Source: Lachnospiraceae bacterium
Lineage (GTDB): Bacteria > Bacillota > Clostridia > Lachnospirales > Lachnospiraceae
DNA: 42,377 nucleotides
Reading direction: 5' to 3'
Assembly (NCBI GenBank): GCA_900759665.1
Contig: CAAEWE010000074.1
Location: 1 to 42,377 of the forward strand
Shown here: positions 8,212 to 17,517 of the stretch, piece by piece
Layout of the letters: the number at the start of each line of letters is the position of its first letter
How positions within the stretch are numbered: the first letter of the stretch is position 1
Translations under genes and position numbers: made by a program
The notes under the pieces: generated by a model
The model's database searches: none
Told to the model about the DNA's origin: nothing
What the model saw: the letters and a program-made list of their open reading frames with translations, nothing else

Positions 8212-10299
8212 ATGAACATCATTTATCCAAAAGCAAAAGAAGAAAAAATCCGCTATCAGGAGAGATATGAACTGGCGGCAGAACGTGTACGGGGGATTGA
8301 TCAGGAGACTAACGGTGGAGAGTGTACTGTCCCTGATCAGATGAGGGATTATTTTGCAAAGGTGTCCTCCTATCTTGTATTGATGATGGACACATATGAA
8401 GAGATTGATACAGGAACCTTTTATGAGCTGTCACTGGAGCAGCTGCAGCAGCGGAATCGGGAGCTGTACCGGGATATTCTTCCGGAGAATTATGATACCA
8501 GTTACGCCAATCCGGCGTATGCGGCAGACAAGCTTGGAGAGGAGTTTGGCAGATATCTTTGTGTTTTGTATGGGGAACTGCGGGAGATTCTGGTATATAT
8601 TTTTGAGAAAAGACTTTTTTTCCTGGTGACAGGACTGGAGCTTTTTATTGAGATATATGATCTGCTGGAGGATGAAAACTGTGAACTACACGAGGTTCGC
8701 AATGCGATTTATTATTATGTATCCGATTATGCAGATATCACTATTGCAGACCGGACAGAGATGATGTTAGATCCAAAGCATTGCTTTGCCAGATCCCTGA
8801 TCGAGACGGTGGATCTGAAGGATCTGAGATATCTGTATTATTTTGGAGAATATATTGGTGACAACGAGATTGGGACAGCACTTCATCTGGGAGAAATGGA
8901 GGAGTCCCGGATTGCGGACATGGCAGCTACCTATACGGAAGGATACCGCAAAGGCTTTGAGCTTTATCGGATTGATCTGTCCTGCAAAAAAACTGTAAAT
9001 ATCCGGTATCGTCTGGGCTTTGAACGGATGATCCGTGCGGCAGTGGAGCAGTTTCGCCAGATGGGACTGGAGACAACGATGTACCGGGCGGTGGGCAATC
9101 TGATCTACCGCAATGGCAGAGGAATCAAGGTGGGGTACAGCTCAGGAGGAGCCAATCCACAATATGATTATGATCACCGGTTTGATGAGGCCCTGATCTT
9201 CGGAAAAGCACTGGCAGACCGGAAACTGGCACAGCAGAGATGCGCTTATGAGGAGTACCGGAATCTGGCAGCGGCATTTGCGGGTCCGGCGGTGATCGAG
9301 GTATTTGGAGAGGATCCGTTTGTACCGGTGGCAAAGAAGCAGGCAGCAGCTTATACGGAGAAGCAGAGAAAGCAGAAGTTGGAATACCAGTCGGCAGCCT
9401 CTCTTTTGTCCAATGAGTTTATTCCGGGGGATCAGGTCAGTTTTACGATCATTGCGTATCCGGTTCCGGAGATCGGTAAGGATTATGGAGAGATATTTGA
9501 TGAAACCGTGCGGGTGAATACACTGGACAGTACGCAGTATGGCGTGATCCAGCAGAAATTGATCGATGCACTGGATCAGGGAGCGTTTGTGACGGTGACA
9601 GGACGAGGGGATAATCGGACAAACCTGACGGTGGCACTTTATCCGCTGGAGGATCCGGAGCATCAAACAGATTTTGAAAACTGTCTGGCAGACGTAAATA
9701 TTCCACTGGGAGAGGTATTTACTTCTCCGAAGCTGGAAGGCACCGCTGGTACCCTTCATGTAACAGAGGTGTACCTTAATGAACTAAAATACGAGAATCT
9801 AACTCTTCAGATTAAAGATGGCGTGATAGAGGATTACTCATGTACTAATTTTGGGACAGAAAAGGAGAATAAGTCTTATATTGAGGAGAATCTGTTATTC
9901 CAGCATCCGACATTACCGATGGGAGAGTTTGCGATTGGTACCAACACAACGGCGTATGCAATGGGACAGAAGTATGGCATATCTCATCTGCTGCCGATCC
10001 TGATCGCAGAAAAGACCGGACCACATTTTGCCTTCGGTGACACCTGCTTTTCTCATGAAGAGGATCTGGTCACGTATAATCCGGATGGCAGGCAGATGAT
10101 GGCAAAGGAGAACCGTTTTTCTGCCCTTCGTCATTCGGATCCGTCCAGGGCATATTTTAACTGTCATACGGATGTGACAATACCATATCACGAATTAGGA
10201 GATATTATTGTTCACTGCAGGGATGGCAGAGAGATTGTGTTAATTCGGGAAGGAAAGTTTGTACTGGAAGGGACGGAGGAATTAAACAGGGTTTTATAA
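8212..10299 (+). CDS. M29-family aminopeptidase with long N-terminal extension
   Basis: The C-terminal about 400 residues resemble M29 metallo-aminopeptidases (AmpS/PepS type), which remove N-terminal residues from peptides using two metal ions. Candidate ligands occur in family order: E501 (GEVFTSP), E572 (GEFAIGTN), H605 (GPHFAFGDT), and H652 with D654 (HTD). M29 enzymes are usually about 410 residues; this one has 695. The first about 280 residues form an acidic, mostly helical-looking extra region with no motif that I recognise. The start at ATG 8212 follows GTGAGG; an upstream in-frame GTG at 8200 is weaker. It lies between c-di-GMP-related genes. Confidence 0.75.
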   Translation: MNIIYPKAKEEKIRYQERYELAAERVRGIDQETNGGECTVPDQMRDYFAKVSSYLVLMMDTYEEIDTGTFYELSLEQLQQRNRELYRDILPENYDTSYANPAYAADKLGEEFGRYLCVLYGELREILVYIFEKRLFFLVTGLELFIEIYDLLEDENCELHEVRNAIYYYVSDYADITIADRTEMMLDPKHCFARSLIETVDLKDLRYLYYFGEYIGDNEIGTALHLGEMEESRIADMAATYTEGYRKGFELYRIDLSCKKTVNIRYRLGFERMIRAAVEQFRQMGLETTMYRAVGNLIYRNGRGIKVGYSSGGANPQYDYDHRFDEALIFGKALADRKLAQQRCAYEEYRNLAAAFAGPAVIEVFGEDPFVPVAKKQAAAYTEKQRKQKLEYQSAASLLSNEFIPGDQVSFTIIAYPVPEIGKDYGEIFDETVRVNTLDSTQYGVIQQKLIDALDQGAFVTVTGRGDNRTNLTVALYPLEDPEHQTDFENCLADVNIPLGEVFTSPKLEGTAGTLHVTEVYLNELKYENLTLQIKDGVIEDYSCTNFGTEKENKSYIEENLLFQHPTLPMGEFAIGTNTTAYAMGQKYGISHLLPILIAEKTGPHFAFGDTCFSHEEDLVTYNPDGRQMMAKENRFSALRHSDPSRAYFNCHTDVTIPYHELGDIIVHCRDGREIVLIREGKFVLEGTEELNRVL

Positions 10300-10327
10300 A
10301 AATTAAGCACGAAAGAATGGAGAAAGT

Positions 10328-11956
10328 ATGAAATCAATTCAAACAAAATTTACAGTTCTGATCATATCGGGACTGCTGACAATGTCACTATTGCTTGGTG
10401 GGACATGTCTGGTGTATGCGGGGTATGAGTGGAGGGAAAATCTGAAAACAACACTCAATACCGTATGCGAGGAGCAGACTCTGCGTATGGATAATCAGCT
10501 GGACAACATTAAGCAGTCTGCCACGATCATCTATAATTATGCCCAAAGCCGTCTGCCTTCGGTGAGGGAGCTGCAGGATGATACATTTCGGGAGAAGTAT
10601 ACGGAGAAGGTCAGTGCTCTGGCAGAAAACGTAGCAGATCATACCGACGGCACATTGGGGGTATATTTTCATTATAATCCTGAAATTCTGGATCCAACGG
10701 CGGGATTTTTCTGGTCACGCAATGGTCTGAGGGGAACCCTGCAGAAAACAACGCCTACCGACCTGTCCAAATATACCGAAGAAGACGGGGAAAAGACCTG
10801 CTGGTATTATCAGCCGGTCAAAGCAGGAAAGCCGATGTGGACGCGCACCTATTACAATGAAACCGTTGGCGTGGAAATGATCTCCTACGGTATTCCATTT
10901 TATCTGGAAAATACTCTGGTAGGTGTGATTGGGATTGATGTTGACTTTTCTTATCTGGTGGATCTGGCCCAGGAGGGAGCAATTTATGAGAATGGACGGG
11001 GTAATTTAGTCAATCTGGAACAAAGACTTGTATATTTCCGTAAACCGGGGGATGATGAGTGCACGATCCGCACCATTGATATTTCAGATCATTTTTATAA
11101 TACCATGAAACAGGCAGATTCCAATAAAGGAAAGCTTCTTCCGTTTTGTTATAAGGGTGAAAGATCCTATATGACGTATCAGACATTAAGCAATGGAATG
11201 AGATATGTGCTCCTGGCTCCGGTGGCAGAGACCAATCAGCCGAGAAATCATCTGTTGATCGTGATTCTGCTTGTAAGCGGTGGTATTCTTGCCAGCTATC
11301 TGATCTTTACAATCTGCATCACCCGGAAAATAGTGAAACCATTAAAGGAACTGGATCATGCAGCCAGAGAGATCGCAGATGGCAATATGGATGTCAGTAT
11401 TGAATGCAACACCAATGATGAGGTCAAGACATTGACAGACAGCATACAGCAGATGGCACAGAATCTGAAGTCCTATGTGAAGGAGATCAATGGGCTCGTA
11501 TACCGGGATGGTCTGACCGGAGTAAAAAATAAAATGTATTATTTCGAATATATCAAATCCCTCGACGAGGGGAAGGAAAAGACACCATATGCTGTGGTGA
11601 TATTTTCAGTAACCGGGCTTGCCAGGGTGAATAAAAATTATGGAAGAAGCTACGGAGATGCTATGATCATGGCAGTCTGCCGCGGTATCTGCAAAGAATT
11701 TTCCCACAGCCCGATCTTCCGTATCAGTGGGGATGAGTTTATTGCTGTTCTCAAGGGAAATGACTACATGAGGATGGATGAGTTGCTGCTGCAGTTTGAG
11801 GAACACATGAGGAATAAGACATTGGAGGAGGCACCGGATATTCCGGTTGAAATGGTATATGGAGTGGCACAGTCTGCCGGGGGAGAGGAGTACGATAAAG
11901 TATTCCGGAGGGCAGATCGGGAGATGCTGAAAAAGAAAAAAGAGAAAGGAATGTAG
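10328..11956 (+). CDS. Membrane sensor protein with HAMP and GGDEF domains
   Basis: The 542-residue protein has an N-terminal membrane helix (about 9-33) and an extracytoplasmic sensor region of about 260 residues, probably of the Cache type. A second helix follows (about 308-332), then a HAMP linker and a C-terminal GGDEF domain. The signature reads SGDEF (467-471). The Asp that opens the usual D-x-D/N metal-binding strand is Ser427 here (FSVTGL), and the usual GH reads GR. GGDEF proteins make c-di-GMP, but loss of the metal Asp suggests weak or no cyclase activity and perhaps a binding role. The ribosome binding site is GGAGAAAG. Confidence 0.82.
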   Translation: MKSIQTKFTVLIISGLLTMSLLLGGTCLVYAGYEWRENLKTTLNTVCEEQTLRMDNQLDNIKQSATIIYNYAQSRLPSVRELQDDTFREKYTEKVSALAENVADHTDGTLGVYFHYNPEILDPTAGFFWSRNGLRGTLQKTTPTDLSKYTEEDGEKTCWYYQPVKAGKPMWTRTYYNETVGVEMISYGIPFYLENTLVGVIGIDVDFSYLVDLAQEGAIYENGRGNLVNLEQRLVYFRKPGDDECTIRTIDISDHFYNTMKQADSNKGKLLPFCYKGERSYMTYQTLSNGMRYVLLAPVAETNQPRNHLLIVILLVSGGILASYLIFTICITRKIVKPLKELDHAAREIADGNMDVSIECNTNDEVKTLTDSIQQMAQNLKSYVKEINGLVYRDGLTGVKNKMYYFEYIKSLDEGKEKTPYAVVIFSVTGLARVNKNYGRSYGDAMIMAVCRGICKEFSHSPIFRISGDEFIAVLKGNDYMRMDELLLQFEEHMRNKTLEEAPDIPVEMVYGVAQSAGGEEYDKVFRRADREMLKKKKEKGM

Positions 11957-11959
11957 GAA

Positions 11960-12814
11960 ATGCAGAAACAAGACAAGATCGCAGTGCTTATTGATGGGGA
12001 AAACATATCCCGTAAATACATCAAATTAATTTTAGATGAGGTTATAGAATTTGGCACTCCCACGTATAAAAGAGTATATGCTGATTTTTCGGAAGGCAGT
12101 GCTTCAGCCTGGAAGGATGAGCTGCGTAAATATGCGTTGACGCCGATCTTTCAGATCAATTATACCAAAAATAAAAATGCATCAGATTCTGCAATGATCA
12201 TTGATGCTATGGATATTTTATACACTGGTAATGTAACAGGTTTTTGTCTGGTAACATCCGACAGCGATTTTACAAAACTTGCGAATCGTCTACGGGAGGC
12301 CGGAATGCTGGTGATCGGTATGGGGGAGAAAAAAACCCCGATTTCTCTGGTTTCTGCCTGTGAGACCTTTAAATATCTTGATCTGTTATATAAGGCAGAG
12401 GACGAAAATAAAAAGCAGCAGAACAAGAAGCCGGCTGGAGGCAGTAATAATCCGTCCGGCAGGAAACAAAAGAAGGAGACGAAGAAAGAGCCGGCTCCGG
12501 TTTACTCGTATGATTCCTACGATGACAGTTTTTATGATTTTTATGATGACCGTGCGGAGGAGAGTTTTCTGACACCGGAGGAGCTTGGAGATGAGATCGC
12601 CAATATTATTGATCTGAAATCAGATGAAGACGGCTGGATCAACCAGTCAGAGATCGGCATCCAGTTATCTAAAAGAATTCCAGGCTTTGATCCGAGAAAC
12701 TATGGTTATTCCAAGCTTGGAAAACTGATCCGGAGTTTTGATTTCCTGGAGATCGACGCCGTGCCGAGTCCGAAAAATTCCAAGCTGAGCATTGTATATG
12801 TACGCATCAAATAG
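11960..12814 (+). CDS. NYN domain protein with C-terminal OST-HTH/LOTUS domain
   Basis: The N-terminal about 150 residues form a NYN (PIN-like, LabA type) domain, a metal-dependent RNase fold. Acidic residues sit in the expected places: LIDGEN near residue 12, the Asp cluster around DSAMIIDAMD and VTSDSDF near 96-102. A Lys/Asn/Asp-rich linker (about 150-205) follows. The last about 75 residues match the OST-HTH/LOTUS RNA-binding domain (INQSEIG, then YGYSKLGKLI). The two-domain arrangement is common in bacteria; the RNA target is unknown. It begins three bases after the GGDEF gene, so they are cotranscribed. Confidence 0.82.
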   Translation: MQKQDKIAVLIDGENISRKYIKLILDEVIEFGTPTYKRVYADFSEGSASAWKDELRKYALTPIFQINYTKNKNASDSAMIIDAMDILYTGNVTGFCLVTSDSDFTKLANRLREAGMLVIGMGEKKTPISLVSACETFKYLDLLYKAEDENKKQQNKKPAGGSNNPSGRKQKKETKKEPAPVYSYDSYDDSFYDFYDDRAEESFLTPEELGDEIANIIDLKSDEDGWINQSEIGIQLSKRIPGFDPRNYGYSKLGKLIRSFDFLEIDAVPSPKNSKLSIVYVRIK

Positions 12815-12878
12815 TGAAAGGATCCAAAGCAGATTATAAGGCAGCGGATCCAATATATTGATCAAAAGGAGGTAAGAT

Positions 12879-14573
12879 ATGTACGAATGTCCCAATTGTG
12901 GTGGAAATCTGCGATATGATATTCCATCGAAAAGGATGGCATGTGCCAGTTGTGATTCCAAATTTGATCCCTATGAGGTTTCAGATAAAAACGGAGCACA
13001 GGAGCAGGATGAGTATGAAGTGACCGTATTCCGGTGTCCGCAGTGTGGCGGCGAGATTTACAGCACGGATACTACTGCTGCAGGATTTTGTACTTTTTGT
13101 GGTTCGTCTGCGGTATTAGAGAGCCGTTTACAGAAGGAACACAGACCAAAGTATATCATTCCGTTTGGCCAGACAAAGGAGCAGTGCAGGAAAGCTTATA
13201 TGAAAATGATGGGGAAGGCAGTCTTTGCACCAAAGGAGCTTAAAAGCGAAAAGCATATCAATGAATTTCGTGGCATCTATATGCCGTATTGGCTCTATGA
13301 TGTACAGCAGGGAGGTGCAGATGTACAGCTTAAGGGGACGACGGAGAAGCGTAAGGGAGATTACATAATCACCAGTCATTATAATCTGGCTCTGGATATG
13401 AACGCTGATTATAACGGCATTGCATATGATGCTTCGTCCTCTTTTTCGGATACTATCAGTGGAAATCTTGCACCTTTCGATACCAGGGAAATGAAAGAGT
13501 TTACGCCGGCGTATCTCAGTGGATTTTACGCGGACAGTGCGGATGTAGACAATTCTCTTTATGCAGGAGAAGCAGAAGAGTTTGCTCTGGGAGAGACACA
13601 GAAGTTTATTGAGCAGTATCCAAACCTGCGGAAATATTCCATTGAGGAGCAGGGAAAGATGCTTCAGTGGAAACTTCACTCTACCGTGGATCAGGTAAAT
13701 GGAGCTATGTTCCCGGTGTGGTTTATGGCATACAAAAAAAACAATCGTGTGGCTTATGCCACAGTGAACGGCCAGACAGGAAAAGTAGTTGCAGATCTTC
13801 CGGTGGATGTGCCGAAGTATTTAGGAGCATCTGCCATTCTGACCATCCCGATCTTCCTGTTGTTAAACCGCTTTTTCACTGTGATACCGAGCATTCTTCT
13901 GGGAATTGTTGCCATGATCGCGGCAGTGATATCTTTTGTCTATTATGAGCAGATCGATGATATTGCAGCACAGGAAGGCAAAGAGAATGACAAGGGAGCC
14001 ATTGCGATAAAGAGGCGAAGACAACGGGAAAGTCACAAAAAAGCACCGGGAGGAGAGGATCTTGCACCGAAGTCGGACGCCCAGCTTGCAGCGGCAGCCG
14101 AGGATGAAAAGAAGAAAGATGGCGTCAAAGCAGTGGTGACCTCCGGAAGCAGTGTTGTAGAGCTGGAAGATCCCCGGATGGCGATGAGGTTTTTTGATGT
14201 TATCCTGATGATAGTTTTTCTGGTTGGAGGATTTCTGACAGGTGGTGTGCTGGAACAGTATTTCACAAGGATCACCGTAGGAATCTCGGCAGTGGCGATT
14301 ACGATATTCTGGTTCAGAGCGTGGTTCCGGATGGATGATATTGATGCGAGAAAAGGACGTGGAATGGGTCTGACCTGGATCCTGCTCCCGACGATCCTGT
14401 CTGTCGCTGTTGCATTGATCAACCCGGTCAGTGATTTGTATTATTATAGCTGTGCCGGTATATTGCTGATCACTATGCTCATTGCACTTGTGGATCTGAT
14501 CCGCTGTTATAACCTGTTTGCAACCCGGCCATTGCCACAGTTTCACTATAAAGGAGGTGATGACCGTGCATAA
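12879..14573 (+). CDS. Membrane protein with N-terminal zinc ribbons
   Basis: The 564-residue protein opens with two CxxC zinc-ribbon pairs (CPNCGG with CASC, then CPQCGG with CTFC) within the first about 75 residues. A soluble middle region of about 230 residues follows. After that come two hydrophobic pairs (near 308-350 and 420-470) and further helices up to residue 555, so it is a polytopic membrane protein. A charged cytoplasmic-looking loop rich in Lys and Glu separates them. Similar zinc-ribbon proteins occur next to TPM-domain genes in Clostridia, as here. I cannot name a function. AAAGGAGG precedes the ATG. Its end overlaps the next gene. Confidence 0.7.
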   Translation: MYECPNCGGNLRYDIPSKRMACASCDSKFDPYEVSDKNGAQEQDEYEVTVFRCPQCGGEIYSTDTTAAGFCTFCGSSAVLESRLQKEHRPKYIIPFGQTKEQCRKAYMKMMGKAVFAPKELKSEKHINEFRGIYMPYWLYDVQQGGADVQLKGTTEKRKGDYIITSHYNLALDMNADYNGIAYDASSSFSDTISGNLAPFDTREMKEFTPAYLSGFYADSADVDNSLYAGEAEEFALGETQKFIEQYPNLRKYSIEEQGKMLQWKLHSTVDQVNGAMFPVWFMAYKKNNRVAYATVNGQTGKVVADLPVDVPKYLGASAILTIPIFLLLNRFFTVIPSILLGIVAMIAAVISFVYYEQIDDIAAQEGKENDKGAIAIKRRRQRESHKKAPGGEDLAPKSDAQLAAAAEDEKKKDGVKAVVTSGSSVVELEDPRMAMRFFDVILMIVFLVGGFLTGGVLEQYFTRITVGISAVAITIFWFRAWFRMDDIDARKGRGMGLTWILLPTILSVAVALINPVSDLYYYSCAGILLITMLIALVDLIRCYNLFATRPLPQFHYKGGDDRA

Positions 14574-15396
14574 AGAGATTTCATTTTTCGGGAATGCTTT
14601 CAGACTCCTTTTTGTGTGTCTGCCATTGCTGTTTATTCTGATGTCTGTGACGTCATCTGTTATGGCAGCAGATATATTAGAACGGCCGGACGGAACCGTC
14701 TATACGGATGAGACGACAGGGTATAAGGTGGAGATCCATGATGATGCTTCTCTGCTGAAAGACAGTGAACTTCATGCACTGGCAGAGGATATGAAGGGAT
14801 TGACAAAGTACGGATCGGCAGGATTTTTTACGACAAATATCGGGTATCGTTCCACATCAGCACTGGCACATGATCTTTATGACAAGTATCTCTGGAAGCA
14901 GAGCAGTGCAGAGGAAAGTGGAACACTGTTCCTGATCGACATGGCACAGCGTAATATTTATATTTACAGTAATGGCGTGATCTACAAAACGATTACCAAC
15001 GCCTATGCGAATACTATTACGGATAAGGTTTATAAGTATGCATCTGATGCCGATTACTACCGGTGTGCCAAAGAAGTTTATAATGCGGAGCTTACACTTC
15101 TGGAGGGGAAAACGATCGCCCAGCCGATGAAGAATGCAAGTAATCTCTTTCTGGCTGCGGCTCTGGCGGTTCTGATCAACTATTTTCTGGTTAAATTATT
15201 TTCCAGATCCAAGAGTCCGTCTGAAGCAGAGCTGCTGGCGTCCATTGATGCAGCACAGCGGATGAACCATGTTAATGTGCAGTTTGAAAGAGAAAGTAAA
15301 ACATACAGTCCGCGCAGTTCTTCCGGCTCCGGAGGGGGCGGTGGACACAGCGGAGGAGGCGGAAGCAGCGGAGGCGGCGGAGGCCATAGCTTCTAA
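14566..15396 (+). CDS. TPM domain membrane protein with Gly/Ser-rich tail
   Basis: The 276-residue protein has a signal peptide or membrane anchor (about 10-36) and an extracytoplasmic TPM domain (TLP18.3/Psb32/MOLO-1 family, about 40-195). A second membrane helix follows (about 200-220), and the tail consists almost only of Gly, Ser and His. This layout is that of the YgcG-like group. TPM proteins have been linked to membrane-protein maintenance and weak phosphatase activity, but the role here is unknown. The GTG at 14566 lies 8 bases after AAGGAGG; the ATG at 14560 would be too close to it. The gene overlaps the zinc-ribbon gene by 8 bases, which suggests a joint function. Confidence 0.75.
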   Translation: MHKEISFFGNAFRLLFVCLPLLFILMSVTSSVMAADILERPDGTVYTDETTGYKVEIHDDASLLKDSELHALAEDMKGLTKYGSAGFFTTNIGYRSTSALAHDLYDKYLWKQSSAEESGTLFLIDMAQRNIYIYSNGVIYKTITNAYANTITDKVYKYASDADYYRCAKEVYNAELTLLEGKTIAQPMKNASNLFLAAALAVLINYFLVKLFSRSKSPSEAELLASIDAAQRMNHVNVQFERESKTYSPRSSSGSGGGGGHSGGGGSSGGGGGHSF

Positions 15397-15438
15397 CCGG
15401 CAAATGATATAACGATGAGAGAAAGTAAGGGATTTGGA

Positions 15439-16137
15439 ATGTACAAAGGAATGGATTCTTACTGTGGTCTTAGCTGTGGGGAATGTGAATATCGGGAAGA
15501 GTTTCACTGCGGGGGATGTGTCGCAACTGGTGGAAATCCTTTTTATGGTCCATGTGAGCTGGCTGCTTGTGCACGCAAAAAAAGAGTGGATTTTTGTGGC
15601 GAATGCAAGGATTTTTGCTGCGAGATGCTTCACCGTTATTCCTACGATGACCAGGAGGGCGATGATCCGAAGGGAGCAAGGATTGAGCGGTGCCGTCAGA
15701 TGAAAGAATATCTGGTACAGCGAGCCAAGGCAGGGACAGATCCCATTGCCAGATGTGGACAGCATTGTACCCATTGTCTGCAGAGCCAGTGGTGCGGCGG
15801 ATGCCGGAGTGATTATGCATGCTGTTCCTTTGGAACCCTGTTTCCGGACGGTCAGTGTGAGAATGTGGTCTGCTCCAGACAGCGTGGGCTGGAGGGATGC
15901 TATCAGTGCTTTGATCTGCCGGCATGCAGTAAGGGCTATTACAATATACAGACGGAATATATCGCAAAGGTTTCTGCTATATTTATTCAGAGGTATGGAA
16001 AAGCCTGTTTTGAGGAAACCTTAAAGAAAGCCATGGATGATGGCGTTGCTTATCCGAAGGGCTTTAACCAGACAGGAAGTCTGCGGGCTGCCATGGATCT
16101 GATGGAGCATTATAGGATGCAGGATGATCTGTTTTGA
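15439..16137 (+). CDS. DUF3795 cysteine-rich protein with internal duplication
   Basis: This 232-residue protein has about 25 cysteines. Residues 8-70 match the DUF3795 pattern (SYCGLSCGEC, then CGGC). Residues about 108-170 repeat the pattern in weaker form (RCGQHCTHC, CGGC, CYQCFDLPAC), so two related units stand in tandem. Each is likely a zinc- or iron-sulfur-binding unit; no function is established. The start is set at ATG 15439, which follows AAGGGA, rather than the ATG at 15415, which lacks a ribosome binding site. It lies between the TPM gene and an M18 aminopeptidase. Confidence 0.78.
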   Translation: MYKGMDSYCGLSCGECEYREEFHCGGCVATGGNPFYGPCELAACARKKRVDFCGECKDFCCEMLHRYSYDDQEGDDPKGARIERCRQMKEYLVQRAKAGTDPIARCGQHCTHCLQSQWCGGCRSDYACCSFGTLFPDGQCENVVCSRQRGLEGCYQCFDLPACSKGYYNIQTEYIAKVSAIFIQRYGKACFEETLKKAMDDGVAYPKGFNQTGSLRAAMDLMEHYRMQDDLF

Positions 16138-16167
16138 TCTTAATCAGAAAATGACGGAGGAACGGAT

Positions 16168-17490
16168 ATGCAGGATATGGATCAGAAAATATCTCAGGAA
16201 ATGATGACATTTATTCAGGCTCACCCAAGCTGTTATCATGTGGCGGCGGGGCTGGCACAGATGCTGGAAGAAAGCGGGTTTCAACGCTTATATGAAAATG
16301 AACGGTGGGAGCTGCAGGCGGGCAGGGATTACTATGTAATACGAAACGGCTCTTCTTTGATCGGTTTCCGGATCCCGGAGGGGACTGCCGGAAACTTCCA
16401 GATTGCCGCAAGCCACAGTGATTCTCCAGGCTTTAAGATTAAGGAGAATCCGGAAATGAAGGTGGCAGGCCATTATATTGAACTGAATGCGGAGAAATAC
16501 GGTGGTATGCTTTGTGCTCCATGGTTTGACAGACCTCTTTCCATCGCCGGAAGAGTCGTGGTACATACGGATCAGGGGATCGAGACGAGAATGATCCATT
16601 TTGACCGTGATCTGGTGATGATTCCCAATCTGGCGATCCATATGGATCGCAGCTTAAATGACGGGTATACTTACAATGCCCAGAAAGATATGATTCCACT
16701 CTGGGGAGATGAAACGGCAGAGGGAACTTTTGGTGCCATGGTGGCAGAACAGGCGGGGGTTGCGGAAAAGGATCTGCTGTCGACAGATCTTTTCCTGTAT
16801 CCCCGGATGCCGGGAACCATCTGGGGAGCCCACGGAGAGTATATTTCCAGTCCGCATCTGGATGATGTACAGTGTGCTTATGCTTCGGTGAAGGCTTTGC
16901 TGGAAGGCGGTCACAGGGACAGTATCAGTGTCTGCAGTGTGTTTGACAATGAAGAGGTGGGAAGCGGTACCAAGCAGGGAGCAGCTTCCGGCTTCTTAAA
17001 GGATACGCTGACCCGGATCGCAGATAGTCTTGGCAAAGACGCAGAGGATTTCCGGAGGATGCTTGCAGAGAGCTTTATGATCTCTGCGGATAATGCACAT
17101 GCCGCTCATCCCAATCACATGGACAAGGCGGATCCAACGAACCGGCCATATATGAATGAAGGCATTGTGATCAAGTATAATGCCAATCAGAGATATACTA
17201 CAGATGCGGTTTCTGCCGCTGTTTTTCAGGAAATCTGCCGGAGAGCAGAGGTACCGGTACAGAGCTATGTCAATCGATCGGATGTGCCGGGAGGATCTAC
17301 TCTTGGCAATATTGCAAGTCATCAGGTATCTATTAATATGGTGGATATCGGTCTGGCACAGCTTGCGATGCATTCCCCATATGAGACGGCGGGGGTTAAA
17401 GACACTGCTTATCTGATCCATGCGATCCGGGAGTTTTACAGTACGAGGATCTGCCGGTGTGGAGATGAAAAATACAAAATATTCCTGTGA
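16168..17490 (+). CDS. apeB: M18-family aminopeptidase
   Basis: M18 aminopeptidases are cytosolic dinuclear zinc enzymes that cleave N-terminal acidic or other residues from peptides. The 440-residue protein has the family landmarks: SHSDSPGFK (first metal His) near residue 91, HLDDVQ near 230, DNEEVGSGT with the catalytic and metal acids near 257-265, and a late His in the SADNAHAAHPNH region near 310. The length is typical. The ATG follows GGAGGAAC. It appears to be in the same transcription unit as the preceding DUF3795 gene (30-base gap without terminator). Confidence 0.92.
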   Translation: MQDMDQKISQEMMTFIQAHPSCYHVAAGLAQMLEESGFQRLYENERWELQAGRDYYVIRNGSSLIGFRIPEGTAGNFQIAASHSDSPGFKIKENPEMKVAGHYIELNAEKYGGMLCAPWFDRPLSIAGRVVVHTDQGIETRMIHFDRDLVMIPNLAIHMDRSLNDGYTYNAQKDMIPLWGDETAEGTFGAMVAEQAGVAEKDLLSTDLFLYPRMPGTIWGAHGEYISSPHLDDVQCAYASVKALLEGGHRDSISVCSVFDNEEVGSGTKQGAASGFLKDTLTRIADSLGKDAEDFRRMLAESFMISADNAHAAHPNHMDKADPTNRPYMNEGIVIKYNANQRYTTDAVSAAVFQEICRRAEVPVQSYVNRSDVPGGSTLGNIASHQVSINMVDIGLAQLAMHSPYETAGVKDTAYLIHAIREFYSTRICRCGDEKYKIFL

Positions 17491-17517
17491 TTTTTATTCA
17501 GGTGAGAGGAGATGTTC

